Origin: Brucellaceae bacterium
GTDB taxonomy: Bacteria; Pseudomonadota; Alphaproteobacteria; Rhizobiales; Rhizobiaceae
DNA length: 32,071 nucleotides
Assembly: GCA_020637775.1 (NCBI GenBank)
Contig: JACKJV010000026.1
Coordinates: 1-32,071, forward strand
Direction: 5' to 3'
Made by a program: the position numbers and the translations under genes. Below the pieces are notes generated by a model. The model was given only the letters and a program-made list of their open reading frames with translations. It ran no database searches and was not told the DNA's origin. Shown piece after piece: positions 1 to 7,370 of this stretch (position 1 is its first letter; every line of letters begins with the position of its first letter).

Positions 1-41
1 TGTCCAGATCATCACCAATTTTACCCTTGCAGCGGAATGAT

Positions 42-71
42 ACCTGTGCGCGGGTAGGTCTGGACGGCAGT
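42..71 (+). repeat. Left terminal inverted repeat of the first IS5-family element
   Basis: Thirty bases that are the imperfect reverse complement of 1146-1175, with three mismatches. The shared core is GCGCGGGTAG followed by a TCTGG/CGGCAGT block. Confidence 0.8.
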
Positions 72-117
72 CTATTTATCTGATTCTGTAGGCTTTAGAG
101 GCATGCAGGAGGGACGG

Positions 118-1058
118 ATGGCGCATCGCTCAATTGGCCAGGAGCGGCTTGGTTTTGCGGTTTCATCGGGGAGCATGGCGTCAATGGACGATCTTTCCCG
201 TTTGATCGATTGGGACAGGATCGCAGACATCCTTGGGCAAGTTCACGCCAGTGCAAAAGGCGAACCAGCATGGCCGCCGCTGGCCATGTTCAAGGCGCTG
301 CTGCTGTCGGTCTGGCATGATCTGTCGGACGTCAGGCTGGCCGAGGCGCTGGATGACCGCGCTTCATTCCGCACCTTTTGCGGCTTTTCAGAGCGGAAGC
401 GACGCCCGAGCGGACCGCCTTCGTCCGCTTTCGCAAGGCGCTGATCGGTCATGACCTTGACCGCCTACTGTTCACGGGCGTGACAGCCCAGCTCAAGGCC
501 AAAGCGGTTACGATCAAGACCGGAACGCTTGTCGATGCCACGATCATTGCGTCGGCCAGTGATGGCGATGATGAGGCGCGCTGGGTCGAGCATAAGGGCA
601 AACCTGCGATTCACGGCTTCAAGGCCCATGTTGGGGCTGATGCCGATACCGCGCTGGTCGAGGAAATTGCAATCACGTCGGCCAACATCAACGATGGCAG
701 GGCAGGCCCCCATGCGCTGCCCGATGATCCCGGCGAGGTATTCGCCGACAGCGCCTATCGCGGCAGCCACTTCCGTGATGCGGTGCGTGCAAAGGGCGGG
801 ATCCCGCGGATCGTCGCCACTGGCATGTGGGGTCGCGACGAACAGGCGACGCTTCAAAAGCTCAAGGAATGGAACCAGCCAATCCATCGGGTGCGGGGCC
901 GGATCGAAAAGATATTCGGCACCTGGAAACGAAGCTACGGACTTCGCCGAATGCGATGGCGCGGCCTTGCCAAAGCCGCCGTCTAAATCCACATCACCGC
1001 CATCGCCTACAATCTCAAACGAACACTCAATATCGTCCATCAGGCAGCACAAGGGTGA
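118..1058 (+). pseudogene. IS5-family transposase, frameshifted and with an in-frame stop
   Basis: The start at 118 follows a GGAGG-type ribosome binding site (MAHRSIGQER...). The first part, with the helical DNA-binding region, reads in one frame to about 390 (...RTFCGF). It then continues in a second frame from about 392 (EATPERTAFVRF), through the DDE core (TLVDATII near 531, FADSAYRG near 741, RGRIEKIFG near 898). That frame hits TAA at 984-986, after which the sequence still reads as transposase (IHITAIAYNLKR) to a TGA at 1056-1058. Some IS5-family members use programmed frameshifting, but the additional stop codon 24 codons from the natural end argues for decay. An active product would need both defects repaired or read through. 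Confidence 0.85.
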
Positions 1059-1145
1059 TACCGCTGAAGCGGGCGAGCCATTGAGGTCCCGGCGGAACAA
1101 GGTCCTACACCCGCCTCACTCCAGCCTGCCCAAAACGTGGCGAAA

Positions 1146-1175
1146 ACTGCCGCCCAGAACTACCCGCGCCCAGGT
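1146..1175 (-). repeat. Right terminal inverted repeat of the first IS5-family element
   Basis: Pairs with 42-71 in inverted orientation and lies about 90 bases beyond the end of the transposase reading frame. Confidence 0.8.
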
Positions 1176-1186
1176 CTCATAAGCCT

Positions 1187-2203
1187 TCAGGCGACGTCGA
1201 CCTTCACGGTCACCTTTGTGATGTTGTAGAGCGAGACGGCGCGACCAACCGCTTTCGTTTGATCGAACAACGCAAGGTTGATGCCCTCGCTTACCGAGCT
1301 GCGATAGACGACGCCATCATAGCCGACCTTCTTGATGAACTCGCACAGGTATTGGCTCGGGAGATAATCGATCGCCGCTCCGCGCGGCAGCACGGGCCGG
1401 GTCAGCTCGTCACCGAGGCGCTCGAGAAAAGCGATGTCAGCGCGCAGCTGTTCCGATCGCACTCGCGTCCGCCAGCAAGAAGGGAGAGACGAGTCCGCGC
1501 GGATTGCGTAAATCGACGGCCTTGAGCGGCGCTCCAATAGTGAATTCCGCCACGCAGGCCATTTCGCCAGTATGAGGCCGGCCGCCGCAGTATCGGGGAG
1601 CGATCTCAGATAGAGATACGGAATGCCCGCTGGATTGGCGCGACCATGTGACGCGAGCCGTGCCGGCGGGGTTCCCATATTGTCGATCGGATAGGGGGCG
1701 TCGCCGTCGAGGATCCGCGCGCGGTACCAGGTGCTCGGCATGTCGTCTGAAGGCAGATGCCCGAGCAGCTCCTTCAGCCGATCGGTGTCGAGGACCTCGT
1801 CGAGGAAATAGCGGTTCTTCCACATCAGTTCGTCGCGCAGCGTCTCCCAGCGGGCGAGCGCCTCGCTGTGATAAGCGGCCGACGGCGAGAAAGCCTTGCG
1901 GACGATATCGCCGTCATCGAGAATCTCGCCCAGCAGCTCCTTGGCGTGTGCCACGTCCATCGCCGGATGGCTGAACAGGTCCCAATCGGCCTTCAGACAA
2001 TCGACGAGCGTCTGTCCTGCGGCGTCGGCTTCGTAGACGCTGATCAGCAGCTCGAAGAGAACGCGCAGCGCGGATGGCTCGACCAGGGGTACGTCGATGG
2101 TTCTGCAGTAGCTGCAATTGCCGAGGCTGGGGCCGAGCGACGGTATGATATCGCGACGGAGGCCGCGATCGCCAAAGCATTCGGGACAGCAAAGCTTGGC
2201 CAT
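1187..2203 (-). pseudogene. RES-domain toxin-like protein with HEPN/RES-type N-terminus; middle read out of frame
   Basis: RES-domain proteins are toxins that break down NAD. The 338-residue frame begins with a cysteine-rich segment (CCPECF near residue 5, CSYC near 30) typical of RES proteins with an extra HEPN/RES N-terminal region. It then has the RES start (TWYRARI), the GIPYLYL strand, and the C-terminal LPSQYLCEFIKK and YDGVVYRSS segments with the late Ser. Between about 1584 and 1452 the frame used gives nonsense (GLILAKWPAW...). Another frame there encodes the expected family sequence RPHTGEMACVAEF, then LKAVDLRNPRGL. Two compensating indels therefore keep the frame open but scramble about 45 residues. 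The first seems to have removed the conserved Glu of the DTAAAEVRPH-type motif. No antitoxin gene (Xre/ParS type) is adjacent. The product is probably inactive unless these are sequencing errors. Confidence 0.75.
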
Positions 2204-2257
2204 AAGGTCAGGCCAGGAAGTCCGCCATAGTCTCGATATGATGGTTCATCGACAGCT

Positions 2258-3552
2258 GGACGCCTCGAAAAACCCATGGCGTTTGACGCTGCCTCGTGAT
2301 TCACTGCCATTGCGTGACAGCGGAGGCGGTGATGACGGGACAGCCGGGTTTCTTTGATCTTTCGGACAGGTACGCGGCGCTGAGCGCGGCGGGTGATCCA
2401 CTCGAGCGCCTTGCGTCAGTAGTCGACTTCGAGGTTTTCCGCGGATCGCTGGTCGCCGCAGTCAGGCGGAGCGCTCGCGGCAAGGGCGGTCGCCCACCCT
2501 TCGACCCTGTGCTGATGTTCAAGATCCTGGTTCTGCAGGCGCTGTACTCGTTGTCGGATGAGGCAACCGAGTTTCAGATCAAGGATCGTTTGTCGTTCCA
2601 GCGGTTCTTGCGCCTTGGACTGGACGGCACGGTGCCGGATGCGACGACGGTGTGGCTGTTTCGCGAACGCCTGGTCAAGGCGAAGGCGATCGACCGGCTG
2701 TTCGCCCGCTTCGATGCCGCGCTCACCGACCGGGGCTACCTCGCGATGGGCGGCCAGATCATCGACGCCACGGTCGTGCCCGCGCCGAAGCAACGGAATA
2801 CCGAAGCGGAGAAGGCGGCGATCAAGGAGGGCTATGTTCCCGAGGCCTGGCAGGCAAGACCCGCCAAGCTCCGCCAGAAGGATCGCGATGCGCGCTGGAG
2901 CGTCAAGTACACCAAGGCCAAGGTGAAGGAGGGCGCCGATCCCAAGGCGTTCAAGCCGGTCGATCTTGCCATTCCGATGTTCGGCTACAAGAACCACATC
3001 GGCATCGACCGGGCGCACGGACTGATCCGCACCTGGGATGCGAGCGCCGCCAATGCTCACGATGGCGCAAGGCTGCCCGAGGTGGTCAGCAAGAACAACA
3101 CCGGCTCGGGGGTCTGGGCCGATACCGCCTACCGCTCGAAGAAGAACGAGGCCTTCCTCGCCAAGGGCATGTTCACCAGCCACATCCACCAGAAAAAGCC
3201 GCCGCGCCGGCCCATGCCCGAGCGCATCGCCAGGGCCAACGCGACGCGCTCCGCCGTGCGCTCGGCGGTCGAGCACGTGTTCGCCGGGCAAAAGCACCGC
3301 ATGGGGCTGTTCGTGCGCACCATCGGCATCGCGCGGGCCCGCATCAAGATCGGGATGGCCAACCTGGCCTATAACTTACAGCGCCTCGCCTGGCTCGAGC
3401 GGCGTACTGCGCCTGCGTGACGCGAAAACCGGCGTCGCAAGCGACGTCGAAGGACGAAAATCAGCCAATCAGAACCAGCAAAGCAGTGCTTCGCGCCAAC
3501 CGTGACCTCGCTGCGCCCTCATGCCGAAATCAGCCGGTTCTTCGAGGTGTCC
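2258..3552 (+). mobile_element. IS5-family insertion sequence, copy A, apparently intact
   Basis: Terminal inverted repeats are GGACGCCTCGAAAAACC at 2258-2274 and its imperfect complement ending at 3552 (GGACACCTCGAAGAACC on the opposite strand). The element is flanked by AGCT at 2254-2257 and AGCT at 3553-3556, a 4-base target duplication in keeping with the IS5 family. It carries one complete transposase gene. The insertion separates the RES-domain gene from the diguanylate cyclase gene; removing it restores one continuous stretch between them. A related but not identical element (copy B) lies at 14374-15662. Confidence 0.9.
2332..3420 (+). CDS. IS5-family (IS5 group) DDE transposase, copy A
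   Basis: A 362-residue transposase that cuts and joins the element ends. The start at 2332 (MTGQPGFFDLSDRY) is preceded by a GGAGG ribosome binding site and matches the start of copy B; an upstream in-frame start at 2296 would add 12 residues with no family resemblance. The N-terminal helical domain (ARGKGGRPPFDPVLMFK) is followed by the catalytic Asp in IIDATVV, the second Asp in GVWADTAYRS and the Glu in VEHVFAGQKHRMGL. No frameshift or stop is seen, so it is likely active. It is roughly nine-tenths identical in protein to copy B, so the two arrived separately rather than by recent duplication here. Confidence 0.92.
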   Translation: MTGQPGFFDLSDRYAALSAAGDPLERLASVVDFEVFRGSLVAAVRRSARGKGGRPPFDPVLMFKILVLQALYSLSDEATEFQIKDRLSFQRFLRLGLDGTVPDATTVWLFRERLVKAKAIDRLFARFDAALTDRGYLAMGGQIIDATVVPAPKQRNTEAEKAAIKEGYVPEAWQARPAKLRQKDRDARWSVKYTKAKVKEGADPKAFKPVDLAIPMFGYKNHIGIDRAHGLIRTWDASAANAHDGARLPEVVSKNNTGSGVWADTAYRSKKNEAFLAKGMFTSHIHQKKPPRRPMPERIARANATRSAVRSAVEHVFAGQKHRMGLFVRTIGIARARIKIGMANLAYNLQRLAWLERRTAPA

Positions 3553-3601
3553 AGCTTGGTGCCTTGGATGGCGGTCCGGCGTCTTGGCTGGCCTGGGCTG
3601 T

Positions 3602-4402
3602 ATGGCCCTTACCTTCGCGATCAACGGGGTATCACTATATCCACATGGCTCTTCTCACATTGTGTGGAACTTCGCCTTACGGTTCACCGCGCTGTTGATT
3701 ATCATCGGCGTCGTGTCAGCCTCACGCGGCGCTTACTTGCGTGAGTGGCGGCTAGCTCGAACCGACCCTTTGACCAGGGCATTGAACCGGCAGGCGTTCT
3801 TCGAAGTTGGTGCACGCTTGGCTGAAGCTCTAAGCTGGCGCCTTCTGATTTACGCTGATTTAGATGGATTGAAGCAAGTCAACGACCTCGAGGGTCACGC
3901 CGAAGGTGATGCTATCCTCAGAGCTTACGCAACCGGCGTAGCGAATGTCATTCGCCGGACCGACATATTCGCTCGGGTCGGGGGCGACGAATTTCTGGTT
4001 TTTATGCCTGTTCGAGATCAGTCAGCTGCCGAATCTGTGGCGGTGCGGCTGCACCACCGCATGAACAGCCTAGTAGACGGCGGTGGCAACAGGCTCAGGT
4101 GCAGCGTTGGCGGACTGCTTATTCCGCCGGGTGAAATCCAGCTGGATCAGATCGTACAACTTGCGGATAATCTGATGTATCAAGCCAAGCTTCGCGGTGC
4201 CTGTCTCCAAATGGGAGTCGCGGGGGCACTGCCCCAACCAACATGTGCGGGACGAGCAAGGAAGGCTCCGCGGGCGCCGCTGCTTAGTTTCATGTTGAAC
4301 AGACCGCCTTCGGTGGATGAAGGGATAGGCTCCGGAGACAGGAGATCGTCGAGCGAACTGTCCGTCGTCAGCGCCTTTGGCACAACTCGCGGCTTAGATT
4401 AG
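3602..4402 (+). CDS. GGDEF-domain diguanylate cyclase, membrane-anchored, 5' end disturbed
   Basis: This enzyme makes cyclic di-GMP from two GTP. The frame is open from before the IS5 junction at 3553, and the first ATG beyond it is at 3602 (MALTFAINGVSL); a TTG at 3584 would add a few residues. Two hydrophobic segments (near 3590-3640 and 3680-3725) precede a linker (REWRLARTDPLTRALNR) and a complete GGDEF domain: DLDGLKQVND for nucleotide and metal binding, then RVGGDEF with the intact active-site signature. No RxxD inhibitory site was recognised upstream. The C-terminal 70 or so residues are unlike the usual short GGDEF tail, and the last 15 codons lie inside the IS3 element that begins near 4357, so the original C-terminus may be altered. 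Removing IS5 copy A restores the flank but exposes no clear earlier start. Confidence 0.75.
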   Translation: MALTFAINGVSLYPHGSSHIVWNFALRFTALLIIIGVVSASRGAYLREWRLARTDPLTRALNRQAFFEVGARLAEALSWRLLIYADLDGLKQVNDLEGHAEGDAILRAYATGVANVIRRTDIFARVGGDEFLVFMPVRDQSAAESVAVRLHHRMNSLVDGGGNRLRCSVGGLLIPPGEIQLDQIVQLADNLMYQAKLRGACLQMGVAGALPQPTCAGRARKAPRAPLLSFMLNRPPSVDEGIGSGDRRSSSELSVVSAFGTTRGLD

Positions 4403-5307
4403 CGGAGTGCGGGCCTCGTCTGGGGGTTGATGTCAGGCGGCGATCTTGCGGTGTTGCAAGCGCCGATGCTCGATGGTCTGTCGCTTGATCCTTTCGCGCT
4501 GTTTGATGATGGCTGGGGCTCTGCCGAAGTAGGCATCGGCGGGCGTGACGTTGTTCAGGCTCTCGTGGTAGCGCTGGTTGTTGTATTGCTCGACGAACGC
4601 CTCGATCTGGCCTCGAGGTCGCCGGGCAGGAAGTAGTTCTCCAGCAGGATGCGGTTCTTGAGGGTCTGGTGCCAGCGCTCGATCTTGCCCTGGGTTTGCG
4701 GATGACACGGGGCGCCGCGCACGTGGCTCATCTTCCGAGCCTCGATATAGTCCGCCAGTTCGCCGGCGATGTAGCTGGGACCGTTATCGCTGAGCAGCCT
4801 TGGTTTGTGCAGCACCGTGGCGCTGTCGCAACCTGAAGCCTCGAGGGCGAGGTCCAGCGTGTAGGTGACATCCTCGGCTCGCATGTTGGTGCACAGTTTC
4901 CAGGCGATGATGTAGCGCGACAAGTCGTCGAGCACGGTCGAGAGGTACATCCAACCCCACCCGATGATCTTGAAGTAGGTGAAGTCGGTCTGCCACATCT
5001 CGTTCGGCCGGGTGGTCTTGGTGTGGAACTGATCGGCCGCCTTGATCACGACATAGGCCGGGCTGGTGATCAGATCATGGGCCTTGAGCAGGCGGTAAAC
5101 CGTGGCTTCGGACACGAAGTAGCGGTTCTCGTCGGTGAAGCGCACCGCCAACTCCCGCGGGCTCAACTCGGACTGCTCCAACGCCAGCTCGATGATCTGG
5201 TCGTAGATGCCTGGCGGGATCCGGTTCCACACCCGGCTCGGTGCCGATGGGCGATCTTCCAGCGCTTCCGGTCCGCCCTCAAGATAGCGATCATACCAGC
5301 TAATGGG

Positions 5308-5322
5308 ATGGACGGCTCTCCC
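5308..5322 (+). repeat. Left subterminal inverted repeat of IS1111-type copy 1
   Basis: Perfect inverted match to 6597-6611. The 7 bases outside it (5301-5307, TAATGGG) are conserved at the left end of all three copies. Confidence 0.9.
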
Positions 5323-5367
5323 AACTCGGGTGCACCGTTGTGCTCCAGGAAGAGGAAGGAGGAAGAC

Positions 5368-6384
5368 ATGACCATCGAGGTACTCGGCATCGACTTGGCG
5401 AAGAACGTGTTCCAGCTCCATGGGGTGGATCGCAAAGGCAATGCGGTTTTCAAGCGCCGGGTCATGCGTGACCAGCTGCTGTCTGTGCTCACCGGCATCG
5501 AGCGCTGTACGATCGCGATCGAGGCTTGCACGGGCGCCTTTTGCTGGGCGCGCCAGTTCGAAGCACTCGGACACAAGGTAAAGATCGTCAGTCCGCAATA
5601 TGTGAAGCCGTTCGTCCGCAGGCAAAAGAACGATGGCAACGATGCCGAGGCGATCTGCACGGCCGTACGCCAACCCCACATCCCGCTGGTGCCCAAGAAG
5701 ACCGTAGAGCAGCAGGATATCCAGGCGCTCCATCGGGCCCGTCAGCGTCTCGTCAACCACCGAACCGCCTTGGTCAGCCAGATGCGCGGGCTGTTGCTTG
5801 ATCGAGGCATTGCCTTCGCCAAATCGATTACCCGGGCAAGGCGCATGATCCCGGACATTCTCGTGCGTGCCGAGTCCGGTCTGTCGACTATGGCTCGCGA
5901 GACCATTGCCGAGCTTTGGGATTTCTTCTGCGATCTTGATCGCCGCATCGCGACTTTCGACAAGAAAATCGAAGTTGTTTTCAAAGCGAGCGAACCATGT
6001 CAGCGCGTCGCCAGGATCAAAGGCGTTGGCCCTAAAACCGCGACAGCCATGGTGGCGGCAGTCGGCGATGCCTCAGACTTCAGAAATGGTCGCCATATGG
6101 CCGCTTGGCTCGGGCTGGTGCCGCGCCAGTTTTCGAGCGGCGACAAGGCCGTACTCATGGGCATCTCCAAACGAGGAAGCCAGCATCTGCGTAGTCTGCT
6201 GGTTCACGGCGCCCGTGCCGTTGTGAGAACGGCTACCAACAAGAACGACCCCATGAGCCAGTGGGCCAACCAACTTCGGGAGCGACGCGGCTTCAACCGC
6301 GCAACGGTTGCCATCGCCAACAAGAACGCACGGATAATCTGGGCCGTGCTTCGAACGGGCGATCACTACCGCGCCGCCGCCTGA
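5368..6384 (+). CDS. IS110/IS1111-family DEDD transposase (copy 1)
   Basis: A 338-residue recombinase that excises the element as a circle and inserts it at a specific site. The start at 5368 (MTIEVLGIDLAKN) has a strong AGGAGG-type ribosome binding site; a longer open frame upstream only reads through the element end. The N-terminal RuvC-like DEDD domain shows Asp8 in GIDLAKN, the Glu in AIEACTG near 60, and two Asp in NDGNDAEAI near 103-106. A helical middle is followed by the C-terminal Tnp_20 domain with the GVGPKTATAMVAAVGD hairpin and the LGLVPRQFSSGDK segment that carries the catalytic Ser. The protein is identical to that of the inverted copy at 23026-24042. It inserts antisense to orfB. 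Confidence 0.93.
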   Translation: MTIEVLGIDLAKNVFQLHGVDRKGNAVFKRRVMRDQLLSVLTGIERCTIAIEACTGAFCWARQFEALGHKVKIVSPQYVKPFVRRQKNDGNDAEAICTAVRQPHIPLVPKKTVEQQDIQALHRARQRLVNHRTALVSQMRGLLLDRGIAFAKSITRARRMIPDILVRAESGLSTMARETIAELWDFFCDLDRRIATFDKKIEVVFKASEPCQRVARIKGVGPKTATAMVAAVGDASDFRNGRHMAAWLGLVPRQFSSGDKAVLMGISKRGSQHLRSLLVHGARAVVRTATNKNDPMSQWANQLRERRGFNRATVAIANKNARIIWAVLRTGDHYRAAA

Positions 6385-6596
6385 AGATCGAACCAGTTTG
6401 CGAGTAGACGGAGAAATGGACTGCACTGATCGAGCCGACGCGCGACGAACCTGACTTTTATCGAGGCCAGCAAGGCCTACCAGCTGTAGAGGTGCGCGTG
6501 TGCGGATTCCCCATTTGGGCGCTCTGGGAAACCAGCTGACGCCGGATAGATGTTTGCAACTGATCCACGCAGAACGTTTCGAAATCAACTTGCAAA
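6385..6596 (+). ncRNA. Candidate bridge/seekRNA region of the IS1111-type element
   Basis: The stretch between the transposase stop and the right inverted repeat has no gene. IS1111-type elements are known to encode their guide RNA here. CCAGC at 6467-6471 equals the five bases left of the insertion point. CTACC at 6477-6481 is the complement of GGTAG to its right. Further on, CCCATT at 6510-6515 is complementary to AATGGG at the left terminus (5302-5307), and ATAGA at 6546-6550 repeats the right terminus (6610-6614). Target-like segments therefore precede donor-like segments, as in known bridge RNAs. Each match is short and could arise by chance; RNA ends and folding were not computed. Confidence 0.5.
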
Positions 6597-6611
6597 GGGA
6601 GAGCCGTCCAT
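6597..6611 (-). repeat. Right subterminal inverted repeat of IS1111-type copy 1
   Basis: Perfect inverted match to 5308-5322. Only 3 bases (AGA, 6612-6614) lie between it and the host sequence GGTAG. Confidence 0.9.
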
Positions 6612-6748
6612 AGAGGTAGAACGTCCGGCGGGCGATCCCGAGCTGGTCCAGCGTCCGCTTGGCCGGCAGGTGCGACTGCTCGACGATCGGGATGATCTCA
6701 AGCTTCTCGGATGCAGGATACCTCATTCGTCGTCGCCCCCATCCGCGA

Positions 6749-7108
6749 TCATGCTTTTTTAAGCAGGCGGTTCTCGAGTGTCAGGTCGGCAACGCATTCC
6801 TTCAGGCCGCGGGCCTCGCGGCGCAGATCCTGCACCTGGCCGCTGGTCGCGGCACGGGCGGTGTCACCCGCCAAGCGGCGCTTGCCCGCCTCCATGAACT
6901 CCTTCGACCAGGTGTAATACAGGCTCTGCGCGATGCCTTCCTTGCGGCACAGCTCGGCGATGCTGTCCTCGCCGCGCAGTCCCTCCAGCACGATCCTGAT
7001 CTTGTCTTCGGCCGAGAAGTGCCGACGCGTTTGCCGCCGGATATCCTTCACCACCCGCTCAGCGGGCGCCTTGGTCGCCGATCTTTTCAAGGAGGGTTGG
7101 GGCTTCAT
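6749..7108 (-). pseudogene. IS3-family orfA (copy 1), truncated by a 1-base loss
   Basis: orfA supplies the helix-turn-helix that binds the IS3 ends. From the ATG at 7108 (MKPQPSLKRS) it reads 119 residues through the helix-turn-helix (FSAEDKIRIVLEGLRG) and a leucine-zipper-like C-terminus (LKECVADLTLENRLLKK), then stops. Copy 2 has seven A residues after the CTC codon where this copy has six, so this orfA ends early and no longer overlaps the orfB start in the ATGA manner seen in copy 2. The protein is roughly nine-tenths identical to the copy 2 orfA. Confidence 0.82.
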
Positions 7109-7223
7109 CTTCGTTCCTTCGTCACTACGACGAAGCCCCAACCCTCCTTAGTTCACAACCTCAAATCTGTGCCAAAGGCGCTGACGGGGGACAGTCGATA
7201 GTGCCTTGACACCAGCGCCGTGT

Positions 7224-7370
7224 TCAAGCGGCCTGGCAAGCCTGAGCCCGTTCGCGGAAGGTCCGAGCCAGCTGTTCGTGTCGCGCACGAGAAACTTCGG
7301 AGAGAGCTGTACGAGCCCTCAGTTCTTCTTGGACCGCGCGGCGTGCGTAGTAGAAAGTGTCTGACTGCAT
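7224..7370 (-). CDS. Small hypothetical protein (48 residues)
   Basis: An ATG at 7368-7370 is preceded by GGAG at a spacing of about 9 bases. It opens a frame of 48 residues (MQSDTFYYARRAVQEELRA...) ending with TGA at 7224-7226. The product would be a charged, almost wholly helical peptide rich in Arg, Ala, Glu and Gln, without a signal peptide or membrane segment. Short proteins of this style are common in sphingomonad accessory DNA, but no function is recognised. It lies just outside the right end of IS3 copy 1, reads away from the remnants that follow, and has no obvious partner. Confidence 0.5.
   Translation of the reverse strand: MQSDTFYYARRAVQEELRARTALSEVSRARHEQLARTFRERAQACQAA

Larger units (their letters stand above)
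37..1180 (+). mobile_element. IS5-family insertion sequence, decayed
   Basis: A single DDE transposase reading frame is bracketed by imperfect terminal inverted repeats at 42-71 and 1146-1175, which match at 27 of 30 positions. A few outer bases also pair (atga at 37-40 against tcat at 1177-1180), so the exact tips are uncertain. The transposase is broken (see its entry), so the element should not move by itself. Its right end lies about 7 bases from the stop codon of the RES-domain gene, so it inserted just downstream of that gene without cutting it. No clear target duplication could be assigned, partly because only 36 bases of left flank are visible. Confidence 0.8.
5301..6614 (+). mobile_element. 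IS110-family element of the IS1111 subgroup, complete (copy 1)
   Basis: A 1314-base element with perfect 15-base inverted repeats at 5308-5322 (ATGGACGGCTCTCCC) and 6597-6611. These are subterminal: 7 bases lie outside the left repeat and 3 outside the right, the arrangement known for the IS1111 subgroup. The boundaries come from comparing three copies and the reconstructed empty sites in two different IS3 genes. The insertion point is CCAGC^GGTAG, with no target duplication. The contents are one DEDD transposase gene and a non-coding right end of about 210 bases. Confidence 0.9.
4433..6726 (-). pseudogene. IS3-family transposase orfB, split by IS1111-type element and frameshifted
   Basis: The 5' part (6726 to 6615: MRYPASEKLEII...RRTFY) carries the helix-turn-helix start. 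The 3' part (5300 to 4433) carries the rve integrase core: QTDFTYFKI with the first Asp, SDNGPSYI with the second, and the Glu in QGKIERWHQ. Between them lies the 1314-base IS1111-type element, inserted in the codons for Tyr-Arg-Trp. Near 4614 one C is missing relative to copy 2 (GAGGCCAGATCG against GAGGCCCAGATCG), which shifts the frame before the C-terminal YHESLNNVTPADAYFG segment. Distal to about 5060 this copy differs from copy 2 by roughly a tenth, while next to the insertion the two are nearly identical. Confidence 0.85.
4357..7195 (-). mobile_element. IS3-family insertion sequence, copy 1, interrupted by an IS1111-type element
   Basis: Terminal repeats begin ACTGTCC(N)2CGTCAGCGCC at 4357 and, inverted, at 7195. 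CGA at 4354-4356 and CGA at 7196-7198 form a 3-base target duplication, normal for IS3. orfA (6749-7108) and orfB (4433-6726) run on the minus strand. orfB is split at 5301-6614 by an IS1111-type element, and both orfA and orfB also carry 1-base frameshifts, so this copy is dead. It is the inverted counterpart of copy 2 at 22226-25054. Confidence 0.88.

Noticed and set aside
103..986. Programmed frameshift in the first IS5-family transposase
   Set aside because: An additional in-frame TAA at 984-986 lies before the conserved C-terminus, so simple decay explains both defects.
2208..2249. A 13-codon frame just upstream of the RES gene as an antitoxin remnant
   Set aside because: It is too short and shows no antitoxin feature; restoring the pre-IS5 sequence only extends it antisense to the diguanylate cyclase gene.
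5023..5367. N-terminal extension of the IS1111 transposase to 453 residues
   Set aside because: The extra residues come from antisense IS3 orfB and the element terminus; the ATG at 5368 has the ribosome binding site and the family start.
4555..5760. A 401-codon minus-strand frame and a similar 442-codon plus-strand frame at 23650-24978
   Set aside because: They run antisense through the IS1111 transposase before entering the orfB 3' part; only the integrase portion is real coding sequence.
6073..6726. A 217-codon minus-strand frame joining the orfB start to IS1111 sequence (and its twin at 22684-23337)
   Set aside because: It is the orfB 5' part reading by chance into the antisense of the inserted element; no fused function is plausible.
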